DNA of 64,000 nt from Oscheius onirici. Taxonomy: Eukaryota; Nematoda; Chromadorea; Rhabditida; Rhabditidae. The notes below the pieces were generated by a model. It worked only from the letters and a program-made list of their open reading frames with translations. It searched no databases and had not been told where the DNA came from. Where the stretch lies: positions 2,170,001-2,234,000 of the forward strand of contig OW051472.1 of the NCBI GenBank assembly GCA_932521025.1, in the 5' to 3' direction. This document shows, in pieces, positions 10,887 to 23,085 of the stretch. Both the position numbers and the translations under genes were made by a program. Each line of letters begins with the position of its first letter. Positions within the stretch are counted from its first letter, which is position 1.

Positions 10887-13800
10887 TCATTCCCACTGTT
10901 TTCTCAAGCCTTCAAAGTGTTTTTCTCGATGATGAACACTGTCCACCATAATCGTATTGGATCTCCTCTGGGGAAAGATGCCCTCATTCCTGAAGATGAG
11001 CCAACAGCCAAAGAAGACCCTTCTTGTGGCAGAGTTCTGTAACTTTCTAGTTAGTTTCTAGTCCTTTTACAACACTAAAACTAACTCTAATAGACCCATT
11101 CATAAGCGTCTTCAAAAATCAAAAACCAGACTTTTCACCTTTTCAGTGTTCTGGAAAGCTGCAGTTCAGTTCAAAAATTACAACCTTACAGAGCGTCACG
11201 AAGGGAAAAAAACTAAACTATTGTAGTATTTGATTACAGGCTAGCTAACGCTGAACAGGGGAATGGTATGGTTCCCTAGAGGGTCTTAGAGCAAGATACT
11301 GGAAGATGTACAAGACTGGAAAAAGAGCAATCGTAGTGCTCAAACATAACAGTAGTTATTCTATAAGGGCCACTAAAGAAAGTGAAGTAAAAGATATAAA
11401 GAAACAGTACAGCCCAAACTCATTTACAGATGTGAACTACTTTTCGAAAGTTTACGAAAACTACTAAATGCTAGTAGCTGGGTAAACAGGACTTGAAGAA
11501 TTGTTATAACAGAGAAAAATAGAAGCTTTGGAAAGTTCTTCTGATAGAATTTGGAGCAGAACACCACGGCCATTATTTGTAACAAACGGATACACAACAT
11601 GAAGCACACCATCAAATTTTCTCGTAACCTTCAGTGAGTTCCGAAACAAAAAACAAACAAACCAGGTCGTAGGCATGACTGAGGTGAGAAGTATCCGTTC
11701 CGAGAGGAATATCGGTGAAGAAGACGGAATAGCAGATGAGACCGCCTACAATTATCTGAAAACTTTTTGGCTTTGTTTCTTTTGACTTTGGATGGAAAGG
11801 ATTGGCGCTCTGTCCAAAAATAAGCAAAACTTTTCAGGGAAAGTGTTCTAGAAACATTTTCACCAAACTTCTCGACCTCCTCACTCAAAATTCTTTCTCA
11901 CATGTTTTTCATTTCAAAATGTTTTACTGACACCCGAAGTTGTCGCATTTGTTCCCTCCTCGGTATCGTAGACATAGATCGAGTAAAAAAAATTCCTCGC
12001 TGTTTTACAGTTCACATTTCGTGCTTATTCTCGGCAATTGTTCGGAAGTTGCTCCACCCACGAGAGAGCCAAATTTTCAACAAAAAAGTGTCCCATCTTT
12101 TCCCTGCTTCACTTATTTCACGGTACTTGAGCAGCGCTCATTTCTAGCGTTCCAAACTTTTGAAAAGAACGAAAATTCTTCAATTTTAAACGGTTTCAAG
12201 TTTCGCGCTTATAATGGTCAGTTGAGTAGTACTTGAACTTGAACGCAGCTTGAAACGAATAGTTTTTGCCAATTACACATTGATGTATGCATCCTTTTTC
12301 ACCATCCTTCATATTTTGAAAGAGGCTCGAACACTTGAACATTCTAAATGTTTCACAGTTGTAGTACACTATTTACATGAACTTGCAGTTCAACTCATTT
12401 TTTGGTCCAGAGGACTCACCCTTCCAGTAAAGTCGCAAATGGCCACTGGGATGATATATCTCGTCGCTCTAATGTTCTCCGTCAATTGATAGCGTCCAGA
12501 CAGTGCCAAATTATTGTCATGTCTTCCGTCGTAGACCTTCATGTTGTAGTACAAAATGTAGAACAGTGCCTGAAAAATCCCTTTTTTGCAAATAAAGTTC
12601 TAGAAAACGAACCACAGCAGTCAAAATGTCTATCAAGAACTCGGAAGCTGTGAGAATATAGTCGAACATAGCGCCTGGAAGTCGGTTTTTTGTTAGAGAA
12701 AAATCTCTGCAATACCAATGTTGCTGTACTTGAGGAGAGTGACGACGATGGCTGGTAGGATCTGGAAAGATTGTTGTTTTTGAAACGAAGTGAAATGTTT
12801 CAGAAACGGTATTTATTGGAGCACCTTCTTTGATCGATGATAATAACATCTTGCGCTCATCTTTGCCAAATATACTTGTTGCCTTGTTTCTTGCAGTTTT
12901 GATCCTCTTCTTGCGTCTTGACGGGAAAATGCGTACTCACGGGTAAGCTACTCTTTTCGTATTTCTACTGCACTTTTCGATACGCAACATCGAAAAGTAC
13001 GCAAAATGAAGATTTCCCAAAAGATACAGCGGTAATTGTGAGACGCAAAGAGGAAGTAGAGATTTGTTTTAGAACCCTGCAGTAACTGTCCGGATATAAA
13101 TTAGTTGGAATATACGAAAGAAAGTGAAACAAAAAAACTCATATTCGAAACGAATTTTATGTTTTACAATGACTATATAGCTGCAGAAAATGTCAAGTTT
13201 TACTTCCGGATCGTGACTAGTAGTCACAGCCTCTCGATCCTGACTAGTGATCAAACAAAAACGCAAAGTTGAGTACGTAATTTGATTCCTAATTACGTAG
13301 GAAACTTCTTTAGTATCAAAACAAAGTTCTTATTTCAAGTTCTCATGATACCATTCTTGCAGACCAAGATTTGTTGATATTGTCAATTATACGAGTTTCT
13401 AGAGTAAGACGTCACGAAATAGCGGCTCATCCTCCGATAAACTTTGAACAGTATGGAGTCTTGCTCTTTTTTGCTTCCATTTTGTTTCCACCCGGGATAT
13501 ATTCGCTGTTTTTTTCGCATCCAAATGCCAAGAACATCATTGCGCGCAGTTTTACTTTCCTAATAATGTCCTGGAAAAACGAAAAAAAAATCAAGAGAAT
13601 TCAAAAAATGCATCTTTCTGAGGTTGCTGTGGTAGGAACATTGGTCGGTTTTGATACACATTTATCGAGTAAAACGCCTCAAAACGTATGCTCACCCCTA
13701 AGAATCCAATAATGCTCGTGTCCATCAAAGATTTGCACTTTTTCTCATAGCTGGAACTTCTCCACGAGGCGTAGACTCTCTCAACTACAAGAGCAAACCA

Positions 13801-16689
13801 CGATCCGGTGAACAGATAGCCTCCAAAGAAGAGCAAATAGGTCAGGGATAGCTGGAACTTTTGATGGTTTCTTATCCAAAAACGGGAGCGAATTACCACA
13901 AAGTCTGTATTGGCGTTACCGATGCAGCAAAAACGCTGAAATATTAGTATTGAGCGCTGGAGATTGCTGAGAAGATACCCACTGTTGGCCAGCTGGAGCA
14001 GAATTCTGGAAATATATGATTCCGGAGCAGTAAACTTGTAAAGACGTCTGTAATATCCAATTTTGGTGAAACAATTCTGTAAAAAATTCGGTCTCTTTTT
14101 TCAAAGCAACTTTGTGAATGTCTGTGCCCAGACAACTGTTTTTTCTACTTATCTTTTGGCTTTCACGCAGACAATGTTTCGCTGTATAAACTGATTGTTT
14201 ATTTCTGGCGACTGTAAGCTGACTGATCTGTCGTTCACAACAACTACCAGTTATTGAGCCGATGGAAAGAAAGTCTAATGAGAGAGTAAAGAGTCTTAAC
14301 TATTTTTCTACCGGTGGTTAATTTTAATCGAAAGAGAGAACAGTCGCAGTTTCTTAATTCAGAGCACAAAACCCACCAGAGTGTAGACAGACATGAGTTC
14401 AGTAGAGAGAAACCAGAACCCATCGACTAACAATGAGGGCTCAGTCAAATCAGATGACTCAGCTTTTGTTATCTCAGAGAAGTGTACTCTATCTAGTAAC
14501 AAAACTGGAAGGATACACTATACTCTCTGTGAGAAGCATCTTGGAAACCGTTTAGTACAGGATTCATTACAGCGCTCAGATTCACCTTGTTTTCATGGCA
14601 AAGCTTGGTCGGAACAAAGTTGTTTCTTTTGAACTGCTCTACAACTTAGAAAATCATTGCCAAGCTTAAAAACACCTTCTTCTTCTTGAAAACATCGAAA
14701 TGGAGCGATATTGAGGCGAAAAGCGGCCAAAATTAGAAATTTTTGACCAAAAATTGAATTTTAGTGAAAAGAAAGTTTTTTCCTATCAAAAATAATTGGG
14801 AGGCGCCTAATGTACCCCAGCCCTTCTAGAACATTCTATGAGACATTCTTCGACCCAATTTCGCCCCTTCTATCGCGAATTTCGAGGAGCAAACAAGTTT
14901 TTGGGTAATAGCAAGTCAGTACGATGCTATTGCAAGAATAAAAATTTTTGACCAAAAAATTCCATGATACCCCCTACGTGGTGTTTTTGGCCAAGTGAAA
15001 AAAAGTTTAGGAGCGAATGTTTGAGAAAACTATCCGATGGCTTGGGCTGATATTGTGCAGCGATATAGCCTCATAAGTGCCATAGGCTAGACATGGGAAC
15101 GGGCCGGGCAGGCCCGGGCCCGGCTCGTTCTCATGCCTACCATAGGCTATAGAACATGTCGATATGTTATCCTCAAAAAAAGTTATGGGTCCGACAGTGC
15201 CGTGAGGTCGGACCCCAAAAAGTGATAAAATCGACCTAGCTCCGCCATATAAAATGCAAATTGGCTGAATATTTGTGGGGAAGTTGGGCCTTATACTGCC
15301 CCCTATCCTGCCAAATTTTGGTGGCATTTGGATGAAAAACCAAAATTTTAGAAGGGGGGCGTTTATTCCTTCCACACGTAATGTATCGATGTTAGTATTT
15401 TAATAATTCCTCTATAAACGAACGATAAATAGTTTTTCTCTTTTTGGTTAAAAAGGGCGATAGTTCAGTAAGTCTACTGTCTTCCCCAAATGCATAAGAA
15501 ATTCTACTGTACTCGAACTTTTAGTGCAGCAATACTTTTCAGTGTAAACATGAATGCTTATAACTTTAGGACAGTCTTTACTTGTGAGTTTCACCCCTTC
15601 TTTGAATATTGGATTGAATCTCACACTTCACTTCTGTTGTGCAATGGTTATGAATAGCGCTCTCTTCCTTGGATTTAGTCTCTCCTTTAGTCCGCAACTT
15701 TCTAAAAAGTACGGTATTTGAACATTTTCAACAACTTTATAAAAAGAGTTCTGATGTTTTTTGTTCCAACAATTGAAATACTCACGATTATACTCATGAT
15801 TGTGAGCAAGAAAAAATGGCTGAAGTTCCCTTTCTGTGAAACAAAACATCCCACTCTTGTCACAACGAAAGATGAAGAACGAGAAGATGTAGCGGATGCG
15901 AAAAACCTTTACTATATAAACTTTTAGTGAAACTACCAGTCCTGTTATGTGAGGCATTCTCAGTGAATTTTATTGGATGGACTCATACTTTTTCGTGTTT
16001 CGTCCTGAGAGTGATATAGAAACGCGCTCTCTCCGCTCCAGTTATTCAATAAAAATTTGTTTTTCATTCCAAATCTTCAGCGTATCCCTCGTTTTCATAG
16101 CACTCTGCTTTTCGGTTCTGTTCTGGAACCTCAGGTTTTCTCTAAATGTGGACACCATTATGATCTGATCCTAGATATGTGTATCGGTGAAAGAAGAACA
16201 AAAGTTGGACTCCAGAAAATCGTTGAAAGTTATATTGTCAGTGAAACAAAGGCAGTTTGAAGGTGAAGTAAAATAGGAAAAATTCTATTTATATAAACCT
16301 TCAGCGAGACAACATCGAGAAATTGCCTTCCCGTCGGACCCATTCATTTTTTTTTGCGGTGTTACGTAAAGATAACTAAGAACTTGTCAAAGTTGGAACT
16401 CGTCATCTAGTAAATCTTGAATGACTGGAGCTATATAAACTTTTACTGAAACTATACAAGATTTTTCTTCGTTTTATGACTCACATTTTGCGTTTGTTCC
16501 ACCAAATTTTTCTATATAAACGAACCTAAAATTGATGTGAAGTGTCCTCTGATACAGACAGATGTACGTCACTACTGGATAGGCCACAACGAAGCAGATG
16601 TTCAAAGTCAGTTCAAGACTGTACAGCACGTAATTCCAAAAGTCCAGGTCGTAGTTGGGAGAAGCTGCTACGGTAGTTGATGTGACCAT
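10887..16689 (-). CDS. Sre-type seven-transmembrane chemoreceptor
   Basis: ATG at 16689 opens exon 1 (16689-16526), whose product has TM1 and then LYQRTLHINFR, the LH-x-N motif of Sra/Sre receptors. Later exons lie at about 14050-13998, 13930-13697 (TM3, then ALVVERVYASW and SYE), 12762-12712, 12676-12610, 12567-12412 (LSGRYQLTENIRATR, the strongest Sre signature), 11757-11664 and 11036-10887. The last exon ends EKHFEGLRKQWE before TGA, matching the Sre tail pattern. The role is chemosensory signalling at the neuronal membrane. Exact joins around 14.0-13.9 kb are unresolved, and the first intron (about 2.5 kb) is unusually long and repeat-filled. The assignment to Sre rather than Sra/Srab is inference. 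Confidence 0.7.
15093..15143. repeat. GC-rich near-palindrome inside the Sre-type gene's first intron
   Basis: CATGGGAACGGGCCGGGC is followed by its inverse GCCCGGCTCGTTCTCATG with one or two mismatches around a short GC core. It stands out sharply from the AT-rich surroundings and could form a stable hairpin. It lies within a wider intronic stretch (about 14.6-15.4 kb) with no exon signal on either strand. Confidence 0.6.
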
Positions 16690-19600
16690 TCCTAGAAGGA
16701 AATTTGACTTGGAAAAAGAGCGAAAATCGAGAGAAATGAAACAAAAATTCACAGAGACGCCTGCACGTATGTAAGGGATCATGGGAAAGGGCACTAACTC
16801 CGTGAGAGAGTTTCCTTTGGATTTTTCAATTAAGGATCTAGGAGGTATCAAAGAGTCCAAAAGAGACAAGGAACATAATAAGGAACAGTCAATACGATAA
16901 GGAAGTAGACGAGCGTCACAGCGGTCTATTGGCTCTAGAAAATTGGATCATTGTCTTGTTTTCAGAAGTGGGTCTAGAAAACTGTCTGGCTATCAGTTCC
17001 TTCGACTCTTGGGAAGAGTTCTGAATGTTTTATCCTTTCTATTAACTCTCAGTGAGAAGGAGAAGTGCGATTGATTCGGCAACTCTACTCCGTACGAACT
17101 TTCCTGGATAAAAGACAACCCCTATGTCTACAGCGGTTCCAGAACCTGTCTAGATGAAAACTTTCCAGCCTTCATGAAAAGAATTCGTCATCATCGCCAT
17201 GAAAACAGAAATTTTGCGAAAAAATTTGCGAAAAAAAAAATCAAAATTTGCGAATGTTCTAGGGTTATGTAGGTTTTGTGAAGCATTCAATTTCTTCGAA
17301 AGGACAGACAAAAACTGCGTGTATAGCTGTATTGGATACGGTGAATTATATCCTTATGAAGAAAAGACGATATAGAAAGTTGGCTTGGATATAAATAAAA
17401 AGCATTCCAGCACCCTTCTTTGTTCTAGTTGCAGTCAAATTTACAACTTTGCAGAATATCAAAAAGACGAAAAGTTTCGTCTGGACCATGAAAAACGTGA
17501 ATGCTTAGTTGTGTTGGGTACTTACCATGGTAACAACTATGTTTCACTTTTTTTATAAATTCTTCCTAACCGAAAAGGTATGATAGGGTCTTTTTTTCTT
17601 GCTGGCGAAAAATACTGAATATCAGTTTTTGACTTTGTACCAGACGGTCTTTTTTATAAACCCCCATTTTATTGAAAACTAACAACTCCTTTTAGGGCAG
17701 TTTCTCAAAATGTTGTGTTCAAAAATGGGTGTTGCGACGAATAACATTGACCAAATATACTGGAAAGTGGCTTTTTATGCCCAAAACTTGACGCCTAGTC
17801 GAACTGTGATACGCGATCAAGACCTAGGATTCCTCAAAGAGTCCAAAATAATATTTAAAAACACCATTGGAAGTACTGAACGAGAACAGAGTAGTCAGCC
17901 ATCGGATTGGATTAGACCCATTTCTTCGGATAGTAGTCGCCGGCGGGAGTCGGGAGATCACGAGTAATTTCTACCTGGAAAACACTGGTTCGGAAGAACA
18001 AAAACCTGGGAAAAGTCTTGTCTGAGAACGGGAACAACTATTTTAGGTGACAGAATGTTCTTTTGTTCTTTTCAGTAGCAAAGCTGACTAATTTCCATGT
18101 TTCAAAGTTTGCTTTTATTCTATTCCAATGTGCCCTCATCAGTTCGGCTGCAGCATCTGTACAGTTAAAAGTATGAAAATCCGTCGATGTTTGGTCACTC
18201 CAAATGAAACCAGGTAACACTAGCGTTTCATGCCTTTTATTCGAATTTTCGCTAGTGTTACCTGGTTTCATTTGGAGTGACCAAACATCGACGGATTTTC
18301 ATACTTTTAACTTCGTTTTTAAACCTTCTACCCGTAGAAACTGCAGAACAAAAGAAACAAGCGATGTCACTTGTCTCTTTCAAACGTGCGAAAAATGGGC
18401 GCTTATAACTGTCAAAAAGTATGGAGGTTCATCTATTTTATATCGAGTTTGGACGGCCATGGACGGTTTGGACAGCTATACATCTTTTATCGAACGCTAA
18501 CAATAAGGCAGAATTTTTGGTACGAGCTTCAGTGGTAGTTTTTATGTGGTTTTCGACACGCAAAAATGAAAAAAAAATGTTTTCTGTTAGGTAACAATCG
18601 CCTTTATCGAGGGAACGAACTATCCAGTAGATTGGATCCACATTCTTGATAATGGTGAAACAAAAATTTTTGTCGAACCTGGCACGACTGCCTATCAAAC
18701 CATTTCAAAAAACTCTCTAGGTATACACATCGTGAAACAAAACAAATGTAGACAAATCAAAGCTAAGGAGAACTTGGAATAACATAAAAGAACGTGAGGT
18801 GACGGCTACATTTAATGACCATGTGAGCAGAAAAAAAGGTGGGAAGAGTGTAGGTGACGCATGTATGCTAAAGGATAAGTAAGAGAGAAAAGAAGATTCA
18901 CTAAATCACCGATGAAGGATTCATTAATTACCAAATTAAGTTTGTTGGCTATCAGGAAAGAATGAAACAACTATGTTTTCCAGGTGTTCCAGATAGCAGC
19001 ATTGATAAAATTTATATTACATGACATCTAGTCATCGATAGCTCGAAGAATTTTTTCAAGCGAACGCTCTCTAATTGCACACATGTTTTGATTGTTCGCC
19101 GAAAACGTGTGGAAAACAGAGCGGAAACTATAGTTTTTTGTTTTGAATGCAAAAAAAAAAGAAAAAAAGTGGTAAAATAGAACGCTACGTTTCGGCATTG
19201 TATGGAATTTTTCTAATGGGCCAAACCGTACCATCAGGAAACCAAGTTTGAAACAAGCAAAGTTCCAGGAAAACGAGTATCCCATAGCCCGTGCTAAGCC
19301 TTTACCTTGTCTGCTTTAGTTACGCTATTTTGAATAGTCGCTATTTCGTACGCAATTTTCGCGTAAAAGGGTATTTGCTGTATATTGATTTTGAGAGCCG
19401 CAGGCACTTCACCAATGCTCAGTTCATCGCTTAGCGAAATAGCTACAGTTGGTGAAACAAAAAAACTGTCTTGATCATTTCATGTTCGACGTCACGACGT
19501 CACGAACATTGAGATTGGTTCGATTGTGTTAAAATAGTAAAGCAATAATGGTCAGTCTCGAAGAGGAAGCGGGACTATACCGCAATCTTTTTAATCGGTG

Positions 19601-20637
19601 TGAGACTCACTGACCAGATAAAAATTGGAAAAAAAACATGCGCAATAAATACAACTTTTTGAATTTCTCAGGTAAATGGGTCTCGGAACGAATAGACCGG
19701 GTTACGATATATTCCCCTTTTCGAAGTGAATCCCTTTGTCGTGCTTTTATATTAGAAACTGCAGTTCTTGATTGTTGAAGAGCAAAAAGAGTGTGATGCT
19801 ATATTGAACTTTTGTAACCAAAAATAGTTCTATATGTCACAGGACTGAACATTATTAATTCTACCTTCATAACTGTTTGTCTACCCTTTCAGCGAAAAAA
19901 ACATAAACAAGAGGAGAGGAAATTGTCTAGTGAACAGTGGTCACGGACCTTTCCGTACTCGGTGTATTGTTTTGATAGACAACAAGGCTACAAATGGTGA
20001 GTAAACCGGCAGAACTAATGTGCTCTCAAAGTTAACAAAAAATTTCTCTCATAATTAGTCTGGGAATAGGGAGAGAAGGACTAGGGGAAGGGGGAAGGTT
20101 GGGAAATAAGAGAAAAGACTTCGAATACTTTGGGAGGAAATATCTACTAGTTTTGAAATTGAGGAGTAAAGATAGAACTGTCTTGGATTCAATGAAACAA
20201 AAAAAATTATTCAAGAGACTTGTTTTTGCAACAGGTAATAGAAAAAAAGATATTAAGGGGTTTTGGAAACGGGGCCACATGGAAAGTAAACATAAAACTG
20301 TCCGAAGATCGCTGAAACACACAAGTCCTCACCATGAGCCAGTCAGTTCTCCGTATTTTTTGTCAATAAACTATCCAAGTTGTGGTCAAATCGAGCAGAC
20401 TGATATTTTTTAGGGAAAAGGCTATTTTTGGACGAACGAAATGAAGACCAATAACAATAATGGGTCTGTTGTCTCCTTCCAGAATGATGAATGTGTCCAG
20501 TTCTAATCCAATCTCGCCCTTGTAATTAATTGCATTGGCGCAAGTTGACATTATTTTCAGGGAAAGATTTTTGCATAGGAAAAAAATGGGGTCGAACATT
20601 TATTCTACCTCGGCTTACAATGAAAAAAGACAAAATT
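16690..20637. other. Gene-poor interval
   Basis: Nearly 4 kb without a convincing exon chain. Open frames at 17710, 19028, 20099 and 20363 lack codon bias, splice partners or domain resemblance. Recurrent short motifs occur, notably TGAAACAAA. The CGTACGCAATTTTCGCGTAA block near 19348 has a close partner near 23413. The perfect inverted repeat at 18164-18311 is the one clear structure. Confidence 0.5.
18164..18311. repeat. Perfect 62-bp inverted repeat with 24-base loop
   Basis: The left arm 18164-18225 and right arm 18250-18311 are exact reverse complements, read base by base. The loop is 18226-18249. Flanks (TCTGTACA on the left, TTCGTTTT on the right) show no target-site duplication or extension of the pairing. 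Open frames on opposite strands translate to the same peptide simply because of the symmetry. It could be a very young foldback element, a source of long hairpin RNA, or an assembly fold-back artefact. Confidence 0.95.
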
Positions 20638-21467
20638 TTAGAGCGGATTTTGTCTCATCTGGATGGTAATGATGTTGATGAGCATAGTGTTCTGGGCAGA
20701 CACTGTCTGCAGCTGTTGCCAGAGGGCTTCTTCCAGTAGAGTGGAGAAGACGGATGTCTTTGAATCTGTAGCTGTCTCTTCTTTTTCCTCCTTATCAAGA
20801 GATGGGGAGTTGGAGGGAGTGGTGGGAGGAGTACTGTAAAGAGAATGTTTAGAAAGAAAGACAGAGAGCCTCACTGAAGGACCGGCATCTCCTCATCTAG
20901 TTCCTGAGTCGTTTCCAGAGCTTCCTCTTGACCACTTTCAGTCGAGTCCTTGGCTCCAAAGCACTTCTGGATCCACTCATTCTCCTCCTCCATGGTCTCT
21001 TTATTGGGAAGAGAGAGAACCTCTCCTACCGAGCCATGTTGTCTGGCGATGTGAGTCTTGACGGCACACTTGTCATAGCAGCTACTGTACTCACACATAC
21101 TGCAAGAGAAGAGTCTCTTCTTTGTGTGCTCCTTGCGGATATGCTTGCGAGCAGCTGTGGCTCCTGAAAATAGACCATGTCTCTCTCTAAAAAAGGATGA
21201 CTCACCAGCTTTTTGAAGGCCCTTGAAGACTTCCTTCTCACAGATCTTGCAGTAGCTCACTTCCATTCTGGCTCTTCTCGGCGTCTTCGTCTTCTTCTCC
21301 TTGATCTCCTTTTTCTCCGCCGAAGGGATAGTCGACGCTCCCAGAGCCGTCACCATCAGATTGCTCAGCTGGTTTGCATCCAATGAGGCCAGGGAGTTGA
21401 GCAGGAGATTGTTCAGTCCTTCGGCACCGTACTTCTGCTGGACGAGTTCTTCGGCGTTGGTCATCAT
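20638..21467 (-). CDS. Two-finger C2H2 zinc-finger protein
   Basis: Three exons, 21467-21206, 21163-20874 and 20832-20638, join in phase to give 248 residues. The N-terminal 65 residues are helical and Ala/Leu-rich, followed by a Lys-rich stretch. Two C2H2 units follow: YCKICE...HIRKEH (interrupted by the 42-base first intron) and FSCSMCEYSS...HIARQH. The second half is acidic and ends in a predicted helix after a Pro/Thr/Ser linker. Such fingers usually bind DNA or RNA in the nucleus, but two fingers alone do not define a target. The intron between the first Cys pair and His pair has a length divisible by three and contains no stop, so intron retention would still read through. No named orthologue recognised. 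Confidence 0.85.
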
Positions 21468-22058
21468 GAGAACTGGGATAATGATTCTAGAAGACGGATA
21501 ATGGAATGGGTCGCTTATGGGAAGCCACGCTTCGGTTTAGAAGGAACGCTTTTTCGGTTGACCTCTGAACTGGAAAGAATCGCTTTTGAACCTTTTTAGG
21601 TTTTGAGGTGAATACAAAAGCGACGAATGAGCACAACACAACACTGACAAGAAGATGTAGGAATCAAACAATAAGTCGAATAAAGTCTTGTTCCCGATTC
21701 CGTTCTCAGATTCGCATAGGACGAGATCAGCTCGCTTGATGAGCCTCTGTCTCTTGTGAACAGCCCAACACCTTTTCGTTCAATTTGCCGAATGACAAAA
21801 AAAACCAAGATCATCTTCAATGACAACACAAAACTGCGGACAAGCAGAGGCAAGTCTGGTTAGGACAATACCAAGAAGGTACACGATGTCGAGGAGCATG
21901 ACGATGAGAATATGAGATGTCGGGCCTCATTGATGCGAAGAATGGAGAGTAGGACAAGATCAGCTCGTTTGAAGAACCTCTGTCTCTGTGTCCTTCTGCG
22001 TTTTCAACAGCTCTTTCAGTTTATCTTTATTGAGCACTCCAGTTCCCGTCTCTTTCTC
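21468..22058. other. Intergenic, with a short direct duplication
   Basis: No exon recognised. ATCAGCTCG...GAGCCTCTGTCTCT at about 21725 is repeated as ATCAGCTCG...GAACCTCTGTCTCTGTG at about 21959, a diverged direct duplication roughly 235 bases apart. Confidence 0.5.
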
Positions 22059-23085
22059 TCAAATGGGCACAGGAGCATTGGAGAAGAACTGTCCATAGGA
22101 CAGTGGCGGGACGAGATGATTCACGATGCTGTAGTGATGCGGAGCCTGTTCCGTAGCCCTGACGGCCGTGACGATACTTCCCGGCGGAAAACGCAGTCCA
22201 ATCTCGACCGGATCTCGCGACTTCATCTCATCCTGTACGTCTTCCAGAGCCTGTTCAGAGGCCAGATGACATAGTGCGGCCTGGACCACTCCATGGGCGA
22301 CGATGAACAGAGCACGAGAATGATCCCTCTGCATCAGAGCCTTCAGAGTCCGCTGAATCCGTCCCGTCACATCCGAACTGTTTTCCGAAGACGAGAGTGC
22401 TGCCCACGGCACCATAGTCTTATAGTCCGAATCGATGTTGAAAGTCTCCTGTAGAAGAGGCAGATTGTAGTCGAGCTGGCCGGCTGGATGTTCAGAGAGT
22501 CCCGGCTCAATGCAAATCGGAATCTTGAGGTAGCCGGCGACGGCAGCTGCCGTCTCGACACTGCGCAGAGCTGGAGAACAGATGATCTGACGCGGGGCCA
22601 GGTTGCGGTTCTGGACGGCTCGGGCAGTCAGGATGGCCTTGTACTTGCCTGGAATTGGTAGGGATCAGTGAGAAAAAGGCGTACAGGCAGAGACAGAAGC
22701 AGATTCTTACCCATGACAGTGATCGGCGGATTGTTCTTGAGATCGAAGCCCTTCGCATAGCTGTTCAGATTCGTGGCCGGTACATTCAGATCAGTCGGAT
22801 GACATCGTCCAGTCGCGTGCTCGGTCAGCTGCCAGTTGGCTCCAAAGACGCGATCCATGCGCTCCTCACTCCTCATCACAATCACCACCTGACTACTGTA
22901 CTTTTTCGAGGTGATCGCCGGCGGCCAAATGCATCTCGTCCTCGCGTATTGCTGCAATTGGATACTTTCAGAAGATTCTGTCACTGTCTCTCTGTCCCGC
23001 TGTCACTCTGTCCATCTATTTCTCTGTCACTCTGTCCGGTAGAACTACCTTTTCAGGATCCGGAGGGCGCTGCGCAGACGACATT
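22059..23085 (-). CDS. Histidine phosphatase (phosphoglycerate-mutase-like) fold protein lacking the catalytic His
   Basis: Exons 23085-23050, 22951-22711 and 22648-22059 give 288 residues. The fold is that of the branch-2-like eukaryotic proteins related to STS/UBASH3 C-termini: VVIVMRSEERMD, then FDLKNNPPIT.MG, CSPALRSVETAA, IEPGLSEHPAGQ and FIVAHGVVQAAL. The second arginine (SPALR) and second histidine (VAHG) of the catalytic pocket are present. The motif normally reading RHGER-x-D reads RSEERMD, so the phosphate-accepting histidine is serine and the glycine is glutamate. The family forms a phosphohistidine intermediate, so the protein is predicted to be inactive or altered. No signal peptide or membrane segment is seen, suggesting a cytosolic protein. 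The tiny 12-residue first exon is supported by phase and a good acceptor. Confidence 0.85.

Noticed and set aside
18038-18500. Opposite-strand open frames that both contain the peptide MKPGNTS...LPGFIWSDQTS
   Set aside because: The shared peptide is a direct result of the perfect inverted repeat; no splice structure or codon bias supports a gene.
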